Part shown: piece by piece, positions 6,090-15,130 of the stretch
How the letters are laid out: each line of letters starts with the position of its first letter
Position numbering within the stretch: the stretch's first letter is position 1
NCBI GenBank assembly: GCA_964410015.1
Contig: CAYPFV010000055.1
Span: forward strand, 1 to 17,935
Direction of reading: 5' to 3'
Length of the DNA: 17,935 nucleotides
From: SKVR01 sp964410015
Lineage (GTDB): Bacteria > Bacteroidota > Bacteroidia > Bacteroidales > UBA7960
Notes under the pieces: model-generated
Told to the model about the DNA's origin: nothing
Seen by the model: the letters and a program-made list of their open reading frames with translations, nothing else
The model's database searches: none
Position numbers and translations under genes: made by a program

Positions 6090-7937
6090 ATGGATAAACC
6101 AAAAAAAGTAATAGAATTAGAAGATGTTGTTGTTAAATTCGTGGGAGATTCGGGCGACGGGATGCAGCTTACCGGCACCCTGTTTTCCGATACTGCGGCA
6201 CTATCAGGCAACGATCTGGCAACATTTCCTGATTTTCCGGCTGAGATCAGAGCCCCTCAGAACACAGTAGCAGGTGTAAGTGGATTTCAGGTTCACCTGG
6301 GCAAAAGGAAAATTTTTACTTCCGGCGACATGTGCGATGTGCTGGTAGCGATGAACCCTGCCTCACTCAAATCAAACCTGAAATGGGCAAAGCCCGGAGC
6401 TACAATCATAGTAGATTCTTCGGCTTTCAACAAAAAAGCCAATGAAAAAGCAGGTTACGCCACCAATCCACTCGAGGATGGTAGTCTGAATTCATACCAT
6501 TTGATTCAGGCACCTATCTCTGTTATCACAAAAGAGTCGCTTGCTGATCTCGATATTGATAAAAAAATTGCAGAAAAGACCAAGAACATGTTTGTTCTGG
6601 GCATGATGTATTTTCTTTTTCAAAGAGACCTTGACAAAACACTCGAATTTATTCAGAAGAAGTTCAGTGCTAAACCTAAGGTTGTTCAGGCAAACCAAAT
6701 TGCCCTGAAAGCAGGTTTTAATTATGCCGAAACTATCGAAGCCATTTCTTCAACCATCAAAATTGATCCGGCACCATTACAAAAAGGGCGCTACCGGAAT
6801 ATAACCGGTAATGTTGCCACTGCCTGGGGACTTTTGGCAGCATCAGAGAAAAGCCAAAGACCTCTTTTTTTAGGTTCTTATCCCATTACACCTGCCACTG
6901 AAATACTGGCTGAGCTTTCAAAACAAAAATCACTGGGAGCAAAAGTACTTCAGGCAGAAGACGAGATAGCGGGTATTTGCTCTGCTATAGGTGCCAGTTT
7001 TGCTGGTTCACTGGCAGTTACAACAACTTCAGGTCCAGGATTATCTTTAAAAAGCGAAGCCATGGGTTTGGCAGTAATGACCGAATTGCCTCTGGTAATC
7101 GTAAATGTACAGCGTGCCGGACCCTCAACAGGAATGCCTACAAAAAGTGAGCAAAGTGATCTTTACCAGGCACTTTTCGGCAGAAATGGCGAGGCCCCCA
7201 TGGTAGTGATGGCTGCATCAAGCCCGGCCAATTGTTTCCATTATGCTTATATGGCTGCAAAAATTTCTATGGAGCATATGACACCGGTTATATTACTTAC
7301 CGATGGATATATGGCTTTTGGTTCAGAACTGTTTAAAATACCCAAAATGGCCGATATGCCTTCTATCAACCCACCACTGGCAAAAGCCAATGATACAGAG
7401 TTTAAACCCTACAAACGCAATCCGGTTACCCTGGCCCGCGAATGGGCTATACCCGGTGTGGAAGGTCTGAGACACCGCATCGGAGGATTGGAAAAAACCA
7501 ATATTGACGGAAACGTATCTACCGACCCGCTCAACCACGAATTGATGGTAAACATACGGGAGGATAAAGTAAACCGCATTGCCAACTATATACCCGACCT
7601 TGAAGTAAACGGTAACACTTCGGGAGACTTACTGGTTGTAGGATGGGGTGGCACCGAAGGTATGCTCAAATCTGCTGTTAAAAGAATGCAGGAAGAGGGT
7701 AAAGATATCAGTTTGGCGCATTTCAACTACATTATGCCCTTGCCCCGCAATACTGATAAAGTATTCAGTAAATTCAAGCGAATCATTGTTTGCGAACTCA
7801 ATAAAGGACAATTTGTCAACTACCTGCGTATGAAAATACCCGAATTTCGTTATCATCAATACAATAAAGTACAAGGTTTGCCCTTTCAGGTAAAAGAACT
7901 TACCCAAACATTCAATCATTTATTGGAGGAAAAATAA
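6090..7937 (+). CDS. korA: 2-oxoglutarate:ferredoxin oxidoreductase, fused gamma-alpha subunit
   Basis: KorA with KorB oxidatively decarboxylates a 2-oxoacid, most likely 2-oxoglutarate, to the acyl-CoA with reduction of ferredoxin; it can run in reverse for CO2 fixation. The 615-aa product has the gamma domain first (VGDSGDGMQLTG at 18-29, FPDFPAEIRAP) to about residue 200, then the alpha domain with SYPITPATEIL (around 264), QAEDEIAG and RAGPSTGMPTKSEQSDL (342-358), the form usual in 2-oxoglutarate-type enzymes. The C-terminal third has the transketolase-like end (WGGTEGM, AHFNYIMPLP, ELNKGQF). ATG 6090 is preferred because family members start just before the DVVVKFVGDSGDG block; ATG 6048 would leave almost no leader. 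Substrate choice is inferred from motifs. Confidence 0.9.
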   Translation: MDKPKKVIELEDVVVKFVGDSGDGMQLTGTLFSDTAALSGNDLATFPDFPAEIRAPQNTVAGVSGFQVHLGKRKIFTSGDMCDVLVAMNPASLKSNLKWAKPGATIIVDSSAFNKKANEKAGYATNPLEDGSLNSYHLIQAPISVITKESLADLDIDKKIAEKTKNMFVLGMMYFLFQRDLDKTLEFIQKKFSAKPKVVQANQIALKAGFNYAETIEAISSTIKIDPAPLQKGRYRNITGNVATAWGLLAASEKSQRPLFLGSYPITPATEILAELSKQKSLGAKVLQAEDEIAGICSAIGASFAGSLAVTTTSGPGLSLKSEAMGLAVMTELPLVIVNVQRAGPSTGMPTKSEQSDLYQALFGRNGEAPMVVMAASSPANCFHYAYMAAKISMEHMTPVILLTDGYMAFGSELFKIPKMADMPSINPPLAKANDTEFKPYKRNPVTLAREWAIPGVEGLRHRIGGLEKTNIDGNVSTDPLNHELMVNIREDKVNRIANYIPDLEVNGNTSGDLLVVGWGGTEGMLKSAVKRMQEEGKDISLAHFNYIMPLPRNTDKVFSKFKRIIVCELNKGQFVNYLRMKIPEFRYHQYNKVQGLPFQVKELTQTFNHLLEEK

Positions 7938-8968
7938 TGTTAGAAAACACGATAGAGAAATCCCCGGTTCAAATGTCAAAAGAAGATTTCGCCAGTGATC
8001 AAATGGTGAAATGGTGTCCGGGTTGTGGTGGTCATGCTATCCTGGCTGCTGTAGAAAATGTCTTTCCCAAAACGGGTTATAAGAAAGAAAACATTGCGAT
8101 GATATCAGGCATCGGATGCTCTTCCCGGTTTCCTTATTACTTAAATACCTATGGTATACATGGCATACATGGCAGAGCCAACCCCATTGCAACAGGAGTA
8201 AAAGTAACCAATCCAAAACTAAGTGTTTGGATTGCTACGGGCGATGGCGATTCTATGGCCATTGGAGGGAACCATTTTATTCATACCATAAGACGTAATC
8301 TGGATGTAAATATCTTGTTGTTTAACAATCAGATTTATGGTCTTACAAAAGGTCAGTATTCGCCCACCACGCCGGTGGGAAAAGTAACCAAAACATCTCC
8401 TTACGGAACTATAGAACATCCATTCCTTACAGCAGGACTGGTTATGGGTGCACAAGGTACTTTCTTTGCCAGGGTGCCCGATAACAACATAAAACTCATG
8501 ACCGATGTGCTTTATGAAGCAGCCAAGCACGATGGTACATCGGTGGTGGAGATTTTGGAAAACTGTGTGATATTTAATGATAAAGCACACGCCGAGTATA
8601 CTGCACGCGCCAACAGAGAAGAGAATCAACTTATCCTCAAACACGGTGAGCCTATGATATTTGGTAAAAACAGGGATATGGGTGTGATTATGAAAGACCG
8701 TAATTTGTATTGTGTGAAAATTGGAGTAGGTGGCATAAAAGAAAAAGACATCCTTATTCACGACCAGTATAGCCAGGATCCGGGTGTACACAGAAGATTA
8801 GGACGAATGCTCGGACCAGAATATCCTATTGCCTTTGGAGTGATACGGTCTGCCAAAGCAGATACTTTTGATGACAAGATGGAAGAACAAATACGATATG
8901 CCCGTGAAACATCACCCATCAAAAACATGGATGATCTGCTTAACAGCGGTGAAACATGGGAAATTTAA
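7937..8968 (+). CDS. korB: 2-oxoglutarate:ferredoxin oxidoreductase, beta subunit
   Basis: This 343-aa TPP-binding subunit supplies the catalytic thiamine and an iron-sulfur cluster. The likely cluster ligands are C27 and C30 (WCPGCGGH), C61 (GIGCSSR) and the Cys in EILENCVIF near residue 210. TPP/Mg binding is shown by ATGDGDSMAIGGNH (about 101-114) and NNQIYGLTKGQYSPTT. The start codon overlaps the korA stop by one base (TAATG), with GGAGG a few bases upstream inside korA, so translation is coupled; a Shine-Dalgarno-like sequence is uncommon in this genome. It is followed by the terminator at 9015-9050. Confidence 0.92.
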   Translation: MLENTIEKSPVQMSKEDFASDQMVKWCPGCGGHAILAAVENVFPKTGYKKENIAMISGIGCSSRFPYYLNTYGIHGIHGRANPIATGVKVTNPKLSVWIATGDGDSMAIGGNHFIHTIRRNLDVNILLFNNQIYGLTKGQYSPTTPVGKVTKTSPYGTIEHPFLTAGLVMGAQGTFFARVPDNNIKLMTDVLYEAAKHDGTSVVEILENCVIFNDKAHAEYTARANREENQLILKHGEPMIFGKNRDMGVIMKDRNLYCVKIGVGGIKEKDILIHDQYSQDPGVHRRLGRMLGPEYPIAFGVIRSAKADTFDDKMEEQIRYARETSPIKNMDDLLNSGETWEI

Positions 8969-9014
8969 GATTGAATTTGTTTAAACCCTTAGTAGAAGAT
9001 CAGGATTATAAAAA

Positions 9015-9050
9015 AACCCGGTGAGAGATATTTTTTATTTCTGCCGGGTT
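9015..9050. terminator. Convergent bidirectional terminator
   Basis: AACCCGG at 9015-9021 pairs with CCGGGTT at 9044-9050. T-rich tracts follow on both strands. It separates korB from the convergent anti-sigma-like gene, and its right arm is part of that gene's last codons. Confidence 0.7.
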
Positions 9051-9880
9051 ATTTTTCCTGTAAAAAGCAAATCAAAGTTTTCTTTATCTATCAATTTCCA
9101 GTAATAAAGCCCGGGATCCAGATCAGGTACAGCAATGCCTTCTGCTGTGGTGTTTTCCATAAGAATTCTTTCATTATCGTTGTTGAAAAATTCCACTACC
9201 AGGTTTTTGTTTTCAGGATTAGACCAACTTAAAGAATCAAAATCAGACCATTGAATGCTGGTGGGTATCTCTATGTTGATGGAGGTTCCTCTGTAAAAAC
9301 TATCTGCATTACTGACGAGCTTTTCCAGGTCTTCGTGAGGTGTAAAACGTGCCAATAAAACCTGCGAATCCTGAGAAATCTTTTCTTTATTTTCCTCATC
9401 TTCCGGCACCACAAGTTCCTGCTCTTTATTGTCCTCGTTTTCATATCCGGTAGGATGATCATGATCATCCTTTTGCATATCAGTAGAAAGATCGGTCACC
9501 TGTTGGTCTTGTGGAATCAATTCTTTGAGTTCATTGTTGTCGAAGGCATCTGTGTTTTCATTTTCCGTTAGATTATTTTCGGTATCAGGTTCCAATAAAA
9601 AGGCAAACACAAATACTCCTAAAAGAAAAACAGCAGCTGCCGTTAATAGGGGATAAAATAAAGAGTAGTTTTCCAGGGGAAAATTTGAAGATTTTTGTTT
9701 TTTTTGCCCTTGTTTAAAGTCGAAAGCTATATCTGCCACCATTAATACATCGGAAGCGCACTGGTCACAATCTGTGAGGTGCCGGCGAATGTTTTCATCT
9801 ACATTTTCAAAGCGATTTTCGTTGATCGCTTCAGCAGTAAATGCAATTTGTTCAGGTGTGAGATGTTTTAAATCAGACAT
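9035..9880 (-). CDS. Membrane-bound anti-sigma-like protein (HCC zinc motif)
   Basis: The 281-aa product has three parts. The cytoplasmic N terminus contains H34-x3-C38-x2-C41 (RRHLTDCDQCASDV), the zinc-binding anti-sigma motif. One transmembrane helix spans about 76-96 (FYPLLTAAAVFLLGVFVF). After an acidic, low-complexity linker (97-175, rich in D, E, N, Q) comes a compact C-terminal domain (about 178-281) ending PGLYYWKLIDKENFDLL, which looks like a beta-sandwich sensor or ligand module. N-in, C-out topology is expected. It lies 172 bp downstream of the sigma-like gene on the same strand, so it is the probable regulator of that factor. The pairing is inferred from order and motif. Confidence 0.75.
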   Translation of the reverse strand: MSDLKHLTPEQIAFTAEAINENRFENVDENIRRHLTDCDQCASDVLMVADIAFDFKQGQKKQKSSNFPLENYSLFYPLLTAAAVFLLGVFVFAFLLEPDTENNLTENENTDAFDNNELKELIPQDQQVTDLSTDMQKDDHDHPTGYENEDNKEQELVVPEDEENKEKISQDSQVLLARFTPHEDLEKLVSNADSFYRGTSINIEIPTSIQWSDFDSLSWSNPENKNLVVEFFNNDNERILMENTTAEGIAVPDLDPGLYYWKLIDKENFDLLFTGKITRQK

Positions 9881-10052
9881 TTAAGATATTTAATGATAAT
9901 TCTTAATCGGTTTGTGGGGATAATTTTGATCGGTAAAAAACACATCAGAATAAATTATGGTATGCAATACAAAATACTCATTTGTCAGCTCCAAAACAAA
10001 CTGTTGTTTAACTGATAATTAACCATTGCAAAATTAGGAAAAAAATAAACAC

Positions 10053-10778
10053 TTACGAGGATTTTCTAAGTTCCATCAGAATCTGAAGACTTTCGCGTGT
10101 ATGGTTATAGATTCCATTCATATTAATCCTTTTCAGAATAACATCCAATTGCTTATTAATCCACATTCTTACAGCATCACCTTTTACATTTTTGTGTTCT
10201 ACCAAATTGGTAATAAAAGCTAATTTTTCAAATAAATCACTTTTATTTTTAGGTCGGTCTTCTGTAAGAACATCCCTCACCTGAAGAAATTTATCACCTG
10301 AATAGTTTTTTATATCACATTCGTCAAGTGCAATATGAAAATAATACTTAACAAAGAGATTGATTTTTGAACCCTGTCCATTAAAAAACAACATAGCATT
10401 TGCCAGGCGTTTTACCTCTTCTTTTATGATCAGATTTTTTTCTGTATCGGAAGTATAATGAATAGGTTTATAGTTTTCAATTTCCTGCATATCGTCATCC
10501 ACCGGATACCAGTGCTTTTTTTCTTTGCGAATAATTTCACAGCACATTCGGTTCATAATCGCAATGTAGTAAGTTGTTTTTTTTGATTTTCCCTCAAAGT
10601 TATGATCGATTTTCTCCTTTTGTTGAAGAAATTTTTCAAGAATTGTCATGATCACATCCTCTTTCTCTCTTTCCGGAATAGCAGACCTTAAAATATACCG
10701 GGTAACAACTTTTGATGCGATATCCTTTATTTCACCCATTGGTATCTCTAATGTGAAGACTGTTTGTTGGTTAATCAT
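10053..10778 (-). CDS. Sigma-70 family (ECF-like) RNA polymerase sigma factor
   Basis: The 241-aa product is longer than a typical ECF factor. Residues about 15-90 fit region 2: EREKEDVIMTILEKFLQQ, then FEGKSKKTTYYIAIMNRMCC and EIIRKEKKHW, matching the pattern of core binding plus the -10 recognition helix. The middle (110-180) is unusual. Residues about 194-217 (EHKNVKGDAVRMWINKQLDVIL) look like the recognition part of the region 4 helix-turn-helix. The divergence of region 4 means sigma activity is probable, not certain. It is the first gene before the anti-sigma-like gene. TAACATTG on the minus strand at 10801-10794 is a weak -7 candidate. Confidence 0.65.
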   Translation of the reverse strand: MINQQTVFTLEIPMGEIKDIASKVVTRYILRSAIPEREKEDVIMTILEKFLQQKEKIDHNFEGKSKKTTYYIAIMNRMCCEIIRKEKKHWYPVDDDMQEIENYKPIHYTSDTEKNLIIKEEVKRLANAMLFFNGQGSKINLFVKYYFHIALDECDIKNYSGDKFLQVRDVLTEDRPKNKSDLFEKLAFITNLVEHKNVKGDAVRMWINKQLDVILKRINMNGIYNHTRESLQILMELRKSS

Positions 10779-11347
10779 AATTATTTTACGTTACAATGTT
10801 AGGGTCTGATGTTTTTCAGTTGTAGTTTGATAAAACCAAATAACACCAAAGCATATGAAAAAACATAAACATATCATGCATGTTTTATTTTCTTGAATGG
10901 AATAGAAAAACACAATCAGATAATTTTGCAAACATCATTGAATATCAACCTTGACGATCATATTCATATTATTTATTTTCCTCAACACAATAATACAGGA
11001 TAAACTATTACGAAATATCAAAGAAACACGTAAATACAAAAAAAATTAAAACAAAATCTTAAATCACTCAAAACCAAATACTCTACTAAAATATTTGATC
11101 AGAACCGGTGATTTACGAATACCATTTTCAGAGAACTGAGTCGTTTTACTTTTACCAAAATGTATTGTTTTCTGATTACACCTTTTTAAGGCAGGCTTTA
11201 AGGTATCTAAAATGAAGGGGAAACCAGCGGCAAGGGATAAAAACCGACCATAGCCCAAATCTAATAAAATGATCAGTGTTGAAAAAAAACGACCTTCAGC
11301 GACCAGCATTTCTATGGTCTGGATTGGATTCAACAAAATAATCTTCA
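10779..11347. other. AT-rich intergenic region between sigma gene and IS relic
   Basis: About 570 bp. A 94-codon open frame on the minus strand (11064-11348) has its ATG abutting the IS tip at 11348 and no recognisable motif; I treat it as doubtful, possibly a fragment of a gene cut by the insertion. Nothing else is supported beyond the weak sigma-gene -7 box. Confidence 0.4.
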
Positions 11348-11514
11348 TTAATTAGTCTTTGCAGGAAAACGCGAAATATTGCGTTATTCTCGTTTTTAAA
11401 TCAGTCATTTACTAAAAGTAAACTCCTTAGATTCAAAAACTTCGAAAGCCTTTTCTTTGACGATTTCTTATCAAAAACACAAAAAACAAGTGTTTTCTTG
11501 CTGGCACTAATTAA
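11348..11514. mobile_element. 167-bp MITE-like IS derivative
   Basis: The left end TTAATTAGTCTTTGCAGGAA (11348-11367) and the right end, whose reverse complement begins TTAATTAGTGCCAGCAAGAA, are imperfect terminal inverted repeats of about 24 bp. They match the ends of the degenerate ISNCY-like element at 285-1228 and the left end at 17861. The interior is non-coding and holds a small hairpin TTTAC-TAAAA-GTAAA (within 11406-11426). It sits in the divergent region between the sigma and CHAT genes and may have altered their regulation. Confidence 0.65.
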
Positions 11515-11854
11515 AACCAGAAAAAAATTTTTATTCTAAAACATGACAACTCCCGTTAGTTTTTTTTTAATTTTACACCCAAAATAAGGACTAACACACT
11601 AAAGAAAAACGACTTACACCTCCGTGAAAACAAAATAATGTCATTTTTTTTAAGACAAAAACCCAATTTTTGATTTCAAAACATTAAAAGGATTATTCAT
11701 GAGCAGCACAAAAAACAAGAATATGCTTAATTGACCAGACCTCTATACTATGTGGATTGTAAAGAAAATTTTTACAAGGACCGGGATTTCCTGATTTTCT
11801 ATGAATCGGATAATGAAAAAAGATAATTTGATCAGTTACACAAAACAGAAATAT
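11515..11854. other. Upstream region of the CHAT gene
   Basis: About 340 bp, AT-rich. An 11-codon open frame (11699-11734, MSSTKNKNMLN) is preceded by AAAGGA; it could be a leader peptide but may be chance. In-frame ATGs at 11801 and 11813 precede the preferred CHAT start. No good -33/-7 pair found. Confidence 0.3.
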
Positions 11855-14713
11855 ATGAATTTGAGATTTGTTTTTTTGCTTACTTCATTTTTACTCCTCT
11901 CCTGCATTCAGGTTTTTTCTCAATACTATCCATTTTATGCTGAGCAAAGAACATTGAAATCCTATTTTTTCTTTGCTGATTACGAAAAAATTCTGGAAGA
12001 ATATAATCATAATAATGACATTCCCCGAGCTATTCATGCGCTCGATAGTTTGTCTAATCTGGTTTTAAAGAAGGAAGAGTATCGCGGATGGTTATTTTTG
12101 CAAAATGAAAAGTCCAATTTTCTGAAATTTGACAATCAAATTGAAGAGGCTCATGCTGTTGCATATCAGGCTATGCAAACTTTCGCAGAAAATCGTGATA
12201 CACTTACATTAGAGTATGCAGTATCGCTCCGGTTGCTAAGAGGCTATGAAAGACTTGGAAATATTGGCAAAAGGACAGAGAAAGAACTTTTTAACTCACA
12301 AATGGCATTGATCAAAAAGCTGGGTATTAAGGGAGAACCCCTTACCAATACCCTTGTTGAGTATGGATTGTTCCTGCTAAGAGATCAAAAAAAAGAAAAG
12401 GCAATTGATCTGTTGTATGAGGCAAGAAAAAGTGCTTTAAAAAATGATGATCTTAAAAGTCTCGCCCTTGCTGATTATAGTATCATAACAAATATCGACA
12501 GAATTGATCTTCAGCAAACAACACTCGACATCATACATACTGATATCGAATTATTTGAAGAAAACCTTCAATCGATCCCGGTGCTGATCTACAACAGTTA
12601 CTTTCATTACCTGGCGGGTGAAACCTATTACAAATATTTTAACAAACCCGATACTGCTATCAGGCATTACAAAACTGCCATAGCTTGCCTTGACACTCTT
12701 GCATATCCTCAATGGAACCTTCGGGCATCTATACATTCGAGCCTGGCAAAAATAAATGCCGTTAAAAAGAACGAAACTGATTTTCGTTATCATTACCAGA
12801 AAGCATTTGCCATTGCATCTGATAAACCCATGTCTTCCTACAATCAGGCATTATCATATTATAACCTCCAAAGTGCCATGCTAAATTTTTATCCCGATTC
12901 GGTATTGCTCAATCATAAAAATCATCAGTTGCTTAAAGGTTACCCACTGTTTAAATACAACTTTCTCTCCAATGTGGTAAAGGCAAATATAAAATTAAAG
13001 AATTACGAAAAAGCACTGACAATTATTAATGAAAACTCACCCAAAACCATAAGCATAGGACAAACCACTTTCCCTTCTGCTACTGACAGTCTGGATAAAG
13101 ATGAACAGATATCCATGCTTTCACTTGCTTTTGAAGCCATTTCACAATTGTATTCCCAAAATGGTTCAAAAGACTATGAGCAAGCGATAGTAACAATCAT
13201 AAAGGAGCAAAACAATCTGTATATAGAATGGGTGGAAGAGAATATTTTTAGCCACGAGTTATCATCCATAACAAATGATTATCATGACTTCATCATGAAA
13301 TCTCTTCATTTCTATCATCATAACAAACTGGAAGAATCATATCCTTCGCAGATCGCCAAACTGATCATTTCCTCCAAAGCACTTGAGTTGAATAACAATT
13401 TGGGGAAAAACAAAATACAAACACTCATAGAGGAAGACACTGAACTGTTGCAATCACTTATGACCAATACAACAGAAATCCAGAAAATAAGAAATGAAAA
13501 AAACAACCAGCATCTGGAAGAAGAAAAACAAAAACATCTCAACAAAGAATTAAACACTTTGCTCATTGAAAACCTGATGCTAAGGCAAAGAATCAACGAA
13601 GAAAAACTCAATCATATCCATTCTGTCAAAATTCCATCACTTGCAGAAATACAGGAAAGTTTAGCACCAGGAGAGGTGATTCTGGAATATTGCATTACTG
13701 ACACAATGATTGTAAGGGCAGGCATAGGGAAAGATTTTTTCAACACCAGGTATATTATTCGCGAAGATATTGACAAACTGTTCAATAATGCCATTTACGA
13801 AGTAAAAACCGGCAATTATTTTTCTGAAGAATTCTCGACCATACTGCTGGAGGGTTTGGAGAAGGAATTACTATTGGCAAAAAAAATTATTGTAGTACCT
13901 GATAAAAAGATGAATCAGATACCCTTTGAATTATTGATTTGGGGAGATGGATTAATCATAGACTTTTTTCCGGTAGTTTACAATTACTCTTCCTCACTTT
14001 GGTATCGTCAAAAATCCCAAAAAAGAGAGGAGAAAGAACATTCTTTTCTTGCCGTGGCTCCGGTTTTTGATCCAATAAAAAACAATACTGAAAACAAGCA
14101 ATTAATGGCTTCCACCTATCGCGAAATAATAAATTTTTCCCCATTAAAGTATTCAGCAGAAGAAGTAAAAACCATCCATAATCTTTTTTCAGACAATGGA
14201 TTACAGTCTAAAACCTTAACCTATAACGAATCTACAGAGGACAATGTGCGAAAAAAGATCAATCAGTATTCAATTTTGCATTTTGCCACCCATGGCATCG
14301 TAGACAAAGAAAACAGTGAAAGATCGGGTCTGGTTTTATTTCCTGATGAAGCAGACCCGGAATTATCCTTATCCGGGGAAGATAATTTTTTGAGTTTGGG
14401 TGAATTGTTTACCATCAGATTAAACGCTCACCTTGTAACATTGAGTGCCTGCAATACCGGCATTGGTGAGATCAGAGGCAGTGAGGGAGTGATAGCACTT
14501 CCGAGAGGCTTCATACATGCAGGTGTACCCAATGTTCTGGCCTCACTCTGGCGTGTAAATGATGAAAAAACCAAAAACCTGATGACACGCTTTTACTATT
14601 ATGTATTGAAAGAGAAAAGTTTTCCCCAGGCAATTCGTCTGGCAAAACTAGATTGCATAAATCATGGTTTTTTACCTCTCGACTGGTCAGGTTTTATTCT
14701 TGTTGGGATATAA
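11855..14713 (+). CDS. Exported TPR-CHAT caspase-like protease
   Basis: The 952-aa product starts with a signal sequence (MNLRFVFLLTSFLLLSCIQV); LLSC could be a lipobox, or cleavage may follow FSQ. Residues about 35-520 are helical TPR-like repeats, then a charged coiled coil (about 527-585), then a CHAT domain to the end. The CHAT His lies in HFATHG (H813) and the Cys in LSACNTG (C866), the expected caspase-type dyad, followed by GSEGVIALPRGFIHAGVPNV and ASLWRVND. Both residues are present, so it should be an active cysteine peptidase in the periplasm or outer envelope. It is divergent from the sigma/anti-sigma pair. Starting at ATG 11801 would add 18 residues before the signal; ATG 11855 gives a normal signal peptide. 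The natural substrate is unknown. Confidence 0.85.
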   Translation: MNLRFVFLLTSFLLLSCIQVFSQYYPFYAEQRTLKSYFFFADYEKILEEYNHNNDIPRAIHALDSLSNLVLKKEEYRGWLFLQNEKSNFLKFDNQIEEAHAVAYQAMQTFAENRDTLTLEYAVSLRLLRGYERLGNIGKRTEKELFNSQMALIKKLGIKGEPLTNTLVEYGLFLLRDQKKEKAIDLLYEARKSALKNDDLKSLALADYSIITNIDRIDLQQTTLDIIHTDIELFEENLQSIPVLIYNSYFHYLAGETYYKYFNKPDTAIRHYKTAIACLDTLAYPQWNLRASIHSSLAKINAVKKNETDFRYHYQKAFAIASDKPMSSYNQALSYYNLQSAMLNFYPDSVLLNHKNHQLLKGYPLFKYNFLSNVVKANIKLKNYEKALTIINENSPKTISIGQTTFPSATDSLDKDEQISMLSLAFEAISQLYSQNGSKDYEQAIVTIIKEQNNLYIEWVEENIFSHELSSITNDYHDFIMKSLHFYHHNKLEESYPSQIAKLIISSKALELNNNLGKNKIQTLIEEDTELLQSLMTNTTEIQKIRNEKNNQHLEEEKQKHLNKELNTLLIENLMLRQRINEEKLNHIHSVKIPSLAEIQESLAPGEVILEYCITDTMIVRAGIGKDFFNTRYIIREDIDKLFNNAIYEVKTGNYFSEEFSTILLEGLEKELLLAKKIIVVPDKKMNQIPFELLIWGDGLIIDFFPVVYNYSSSLWYRQKSQKREEKEHSFLAVAPVFDPIKNNTENKQLMASTYREIINFSPLKYSAEEVKTIHNLFSDNGLQSKTLTYNESTEDNVRKKINQYSILHFATHGIVDKENSERSGLVLFPDEADPELSLSGEDNFLSLGELFTIRLNAHLVTLSACNTGIGEIRGSEGVIALPRGFIHAGVPNVLASLWRVNDEKTKNLMTRFYYYVLKEKSFPQAIRLAKLDCINHGFLPLDWSGFILVGI

Positions 14714-15130
14714 CAAGATAGCATGTTAACGCAAAAACATCACAATAAAAATAAAAGTTCAGATTTTTTAAGGAGTTATATTGATTCCTGGGCTGTTATG
14801 ATCATAAACTTTTTTTGTATATTAGCGGTGGTTTTAATAAAGGCGCATCCCTGCGGCTTACAAAAAGTTATGATTGTAATAAGATTACCCGGTTTATGAC
14901 CATAATTATATAAATATCGACGCAAATACAAATAATTGGAATTTGCAAAGAGCAACCAGACTATAAGATTACTATCGACACATACTCTGATAAAAAATTC
15001 TACGACATGGCACCAAATACAAAACTGATAATGTTCACCAGCTCTCTCGCTGAAAAAACTACAATCGAATGAAACAAATTACATGCAATTAATCTTTATA
15101 TTTTATGTATTATTTAATTATTAAACCGTG
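14714..15130. other. Intergenic region after CHAT gene, with long inverted repeat
   Basis: About 415 bp with no gene. An imperfect inverted repeat (TCATAAACTTTTTTTGTA at 14802-14819 against TACAAAAAGTTATGA at 14869-14883) encloses a GC-richer 49-nt core containing AGCGGTGG and CTGCGGCT. It could act as a terminator or be another structured repeat. No clear promoter for the next gene. Confidence 0.4.

Noticed and set aside
8219..8791. 190-codon minus-strand open frame
   Set aside because: It lies wholly inside korB on the opposite strand and has no family motif; korB is unmistakable.
11064..11348. 94-codon minus-strand gene
   Set aside because: No motif, no promoter, and its ATG is created at the IS tip; kept only as a note in the intergenic entry.
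11855..14713. Type III-E CRISPR-associated TPR-CHAT
   Set aside because: No CRISPR repeats, no gRAMP effector nearby, and the protein has an export signal, unlike the cytoplasmic Craspase subunit.
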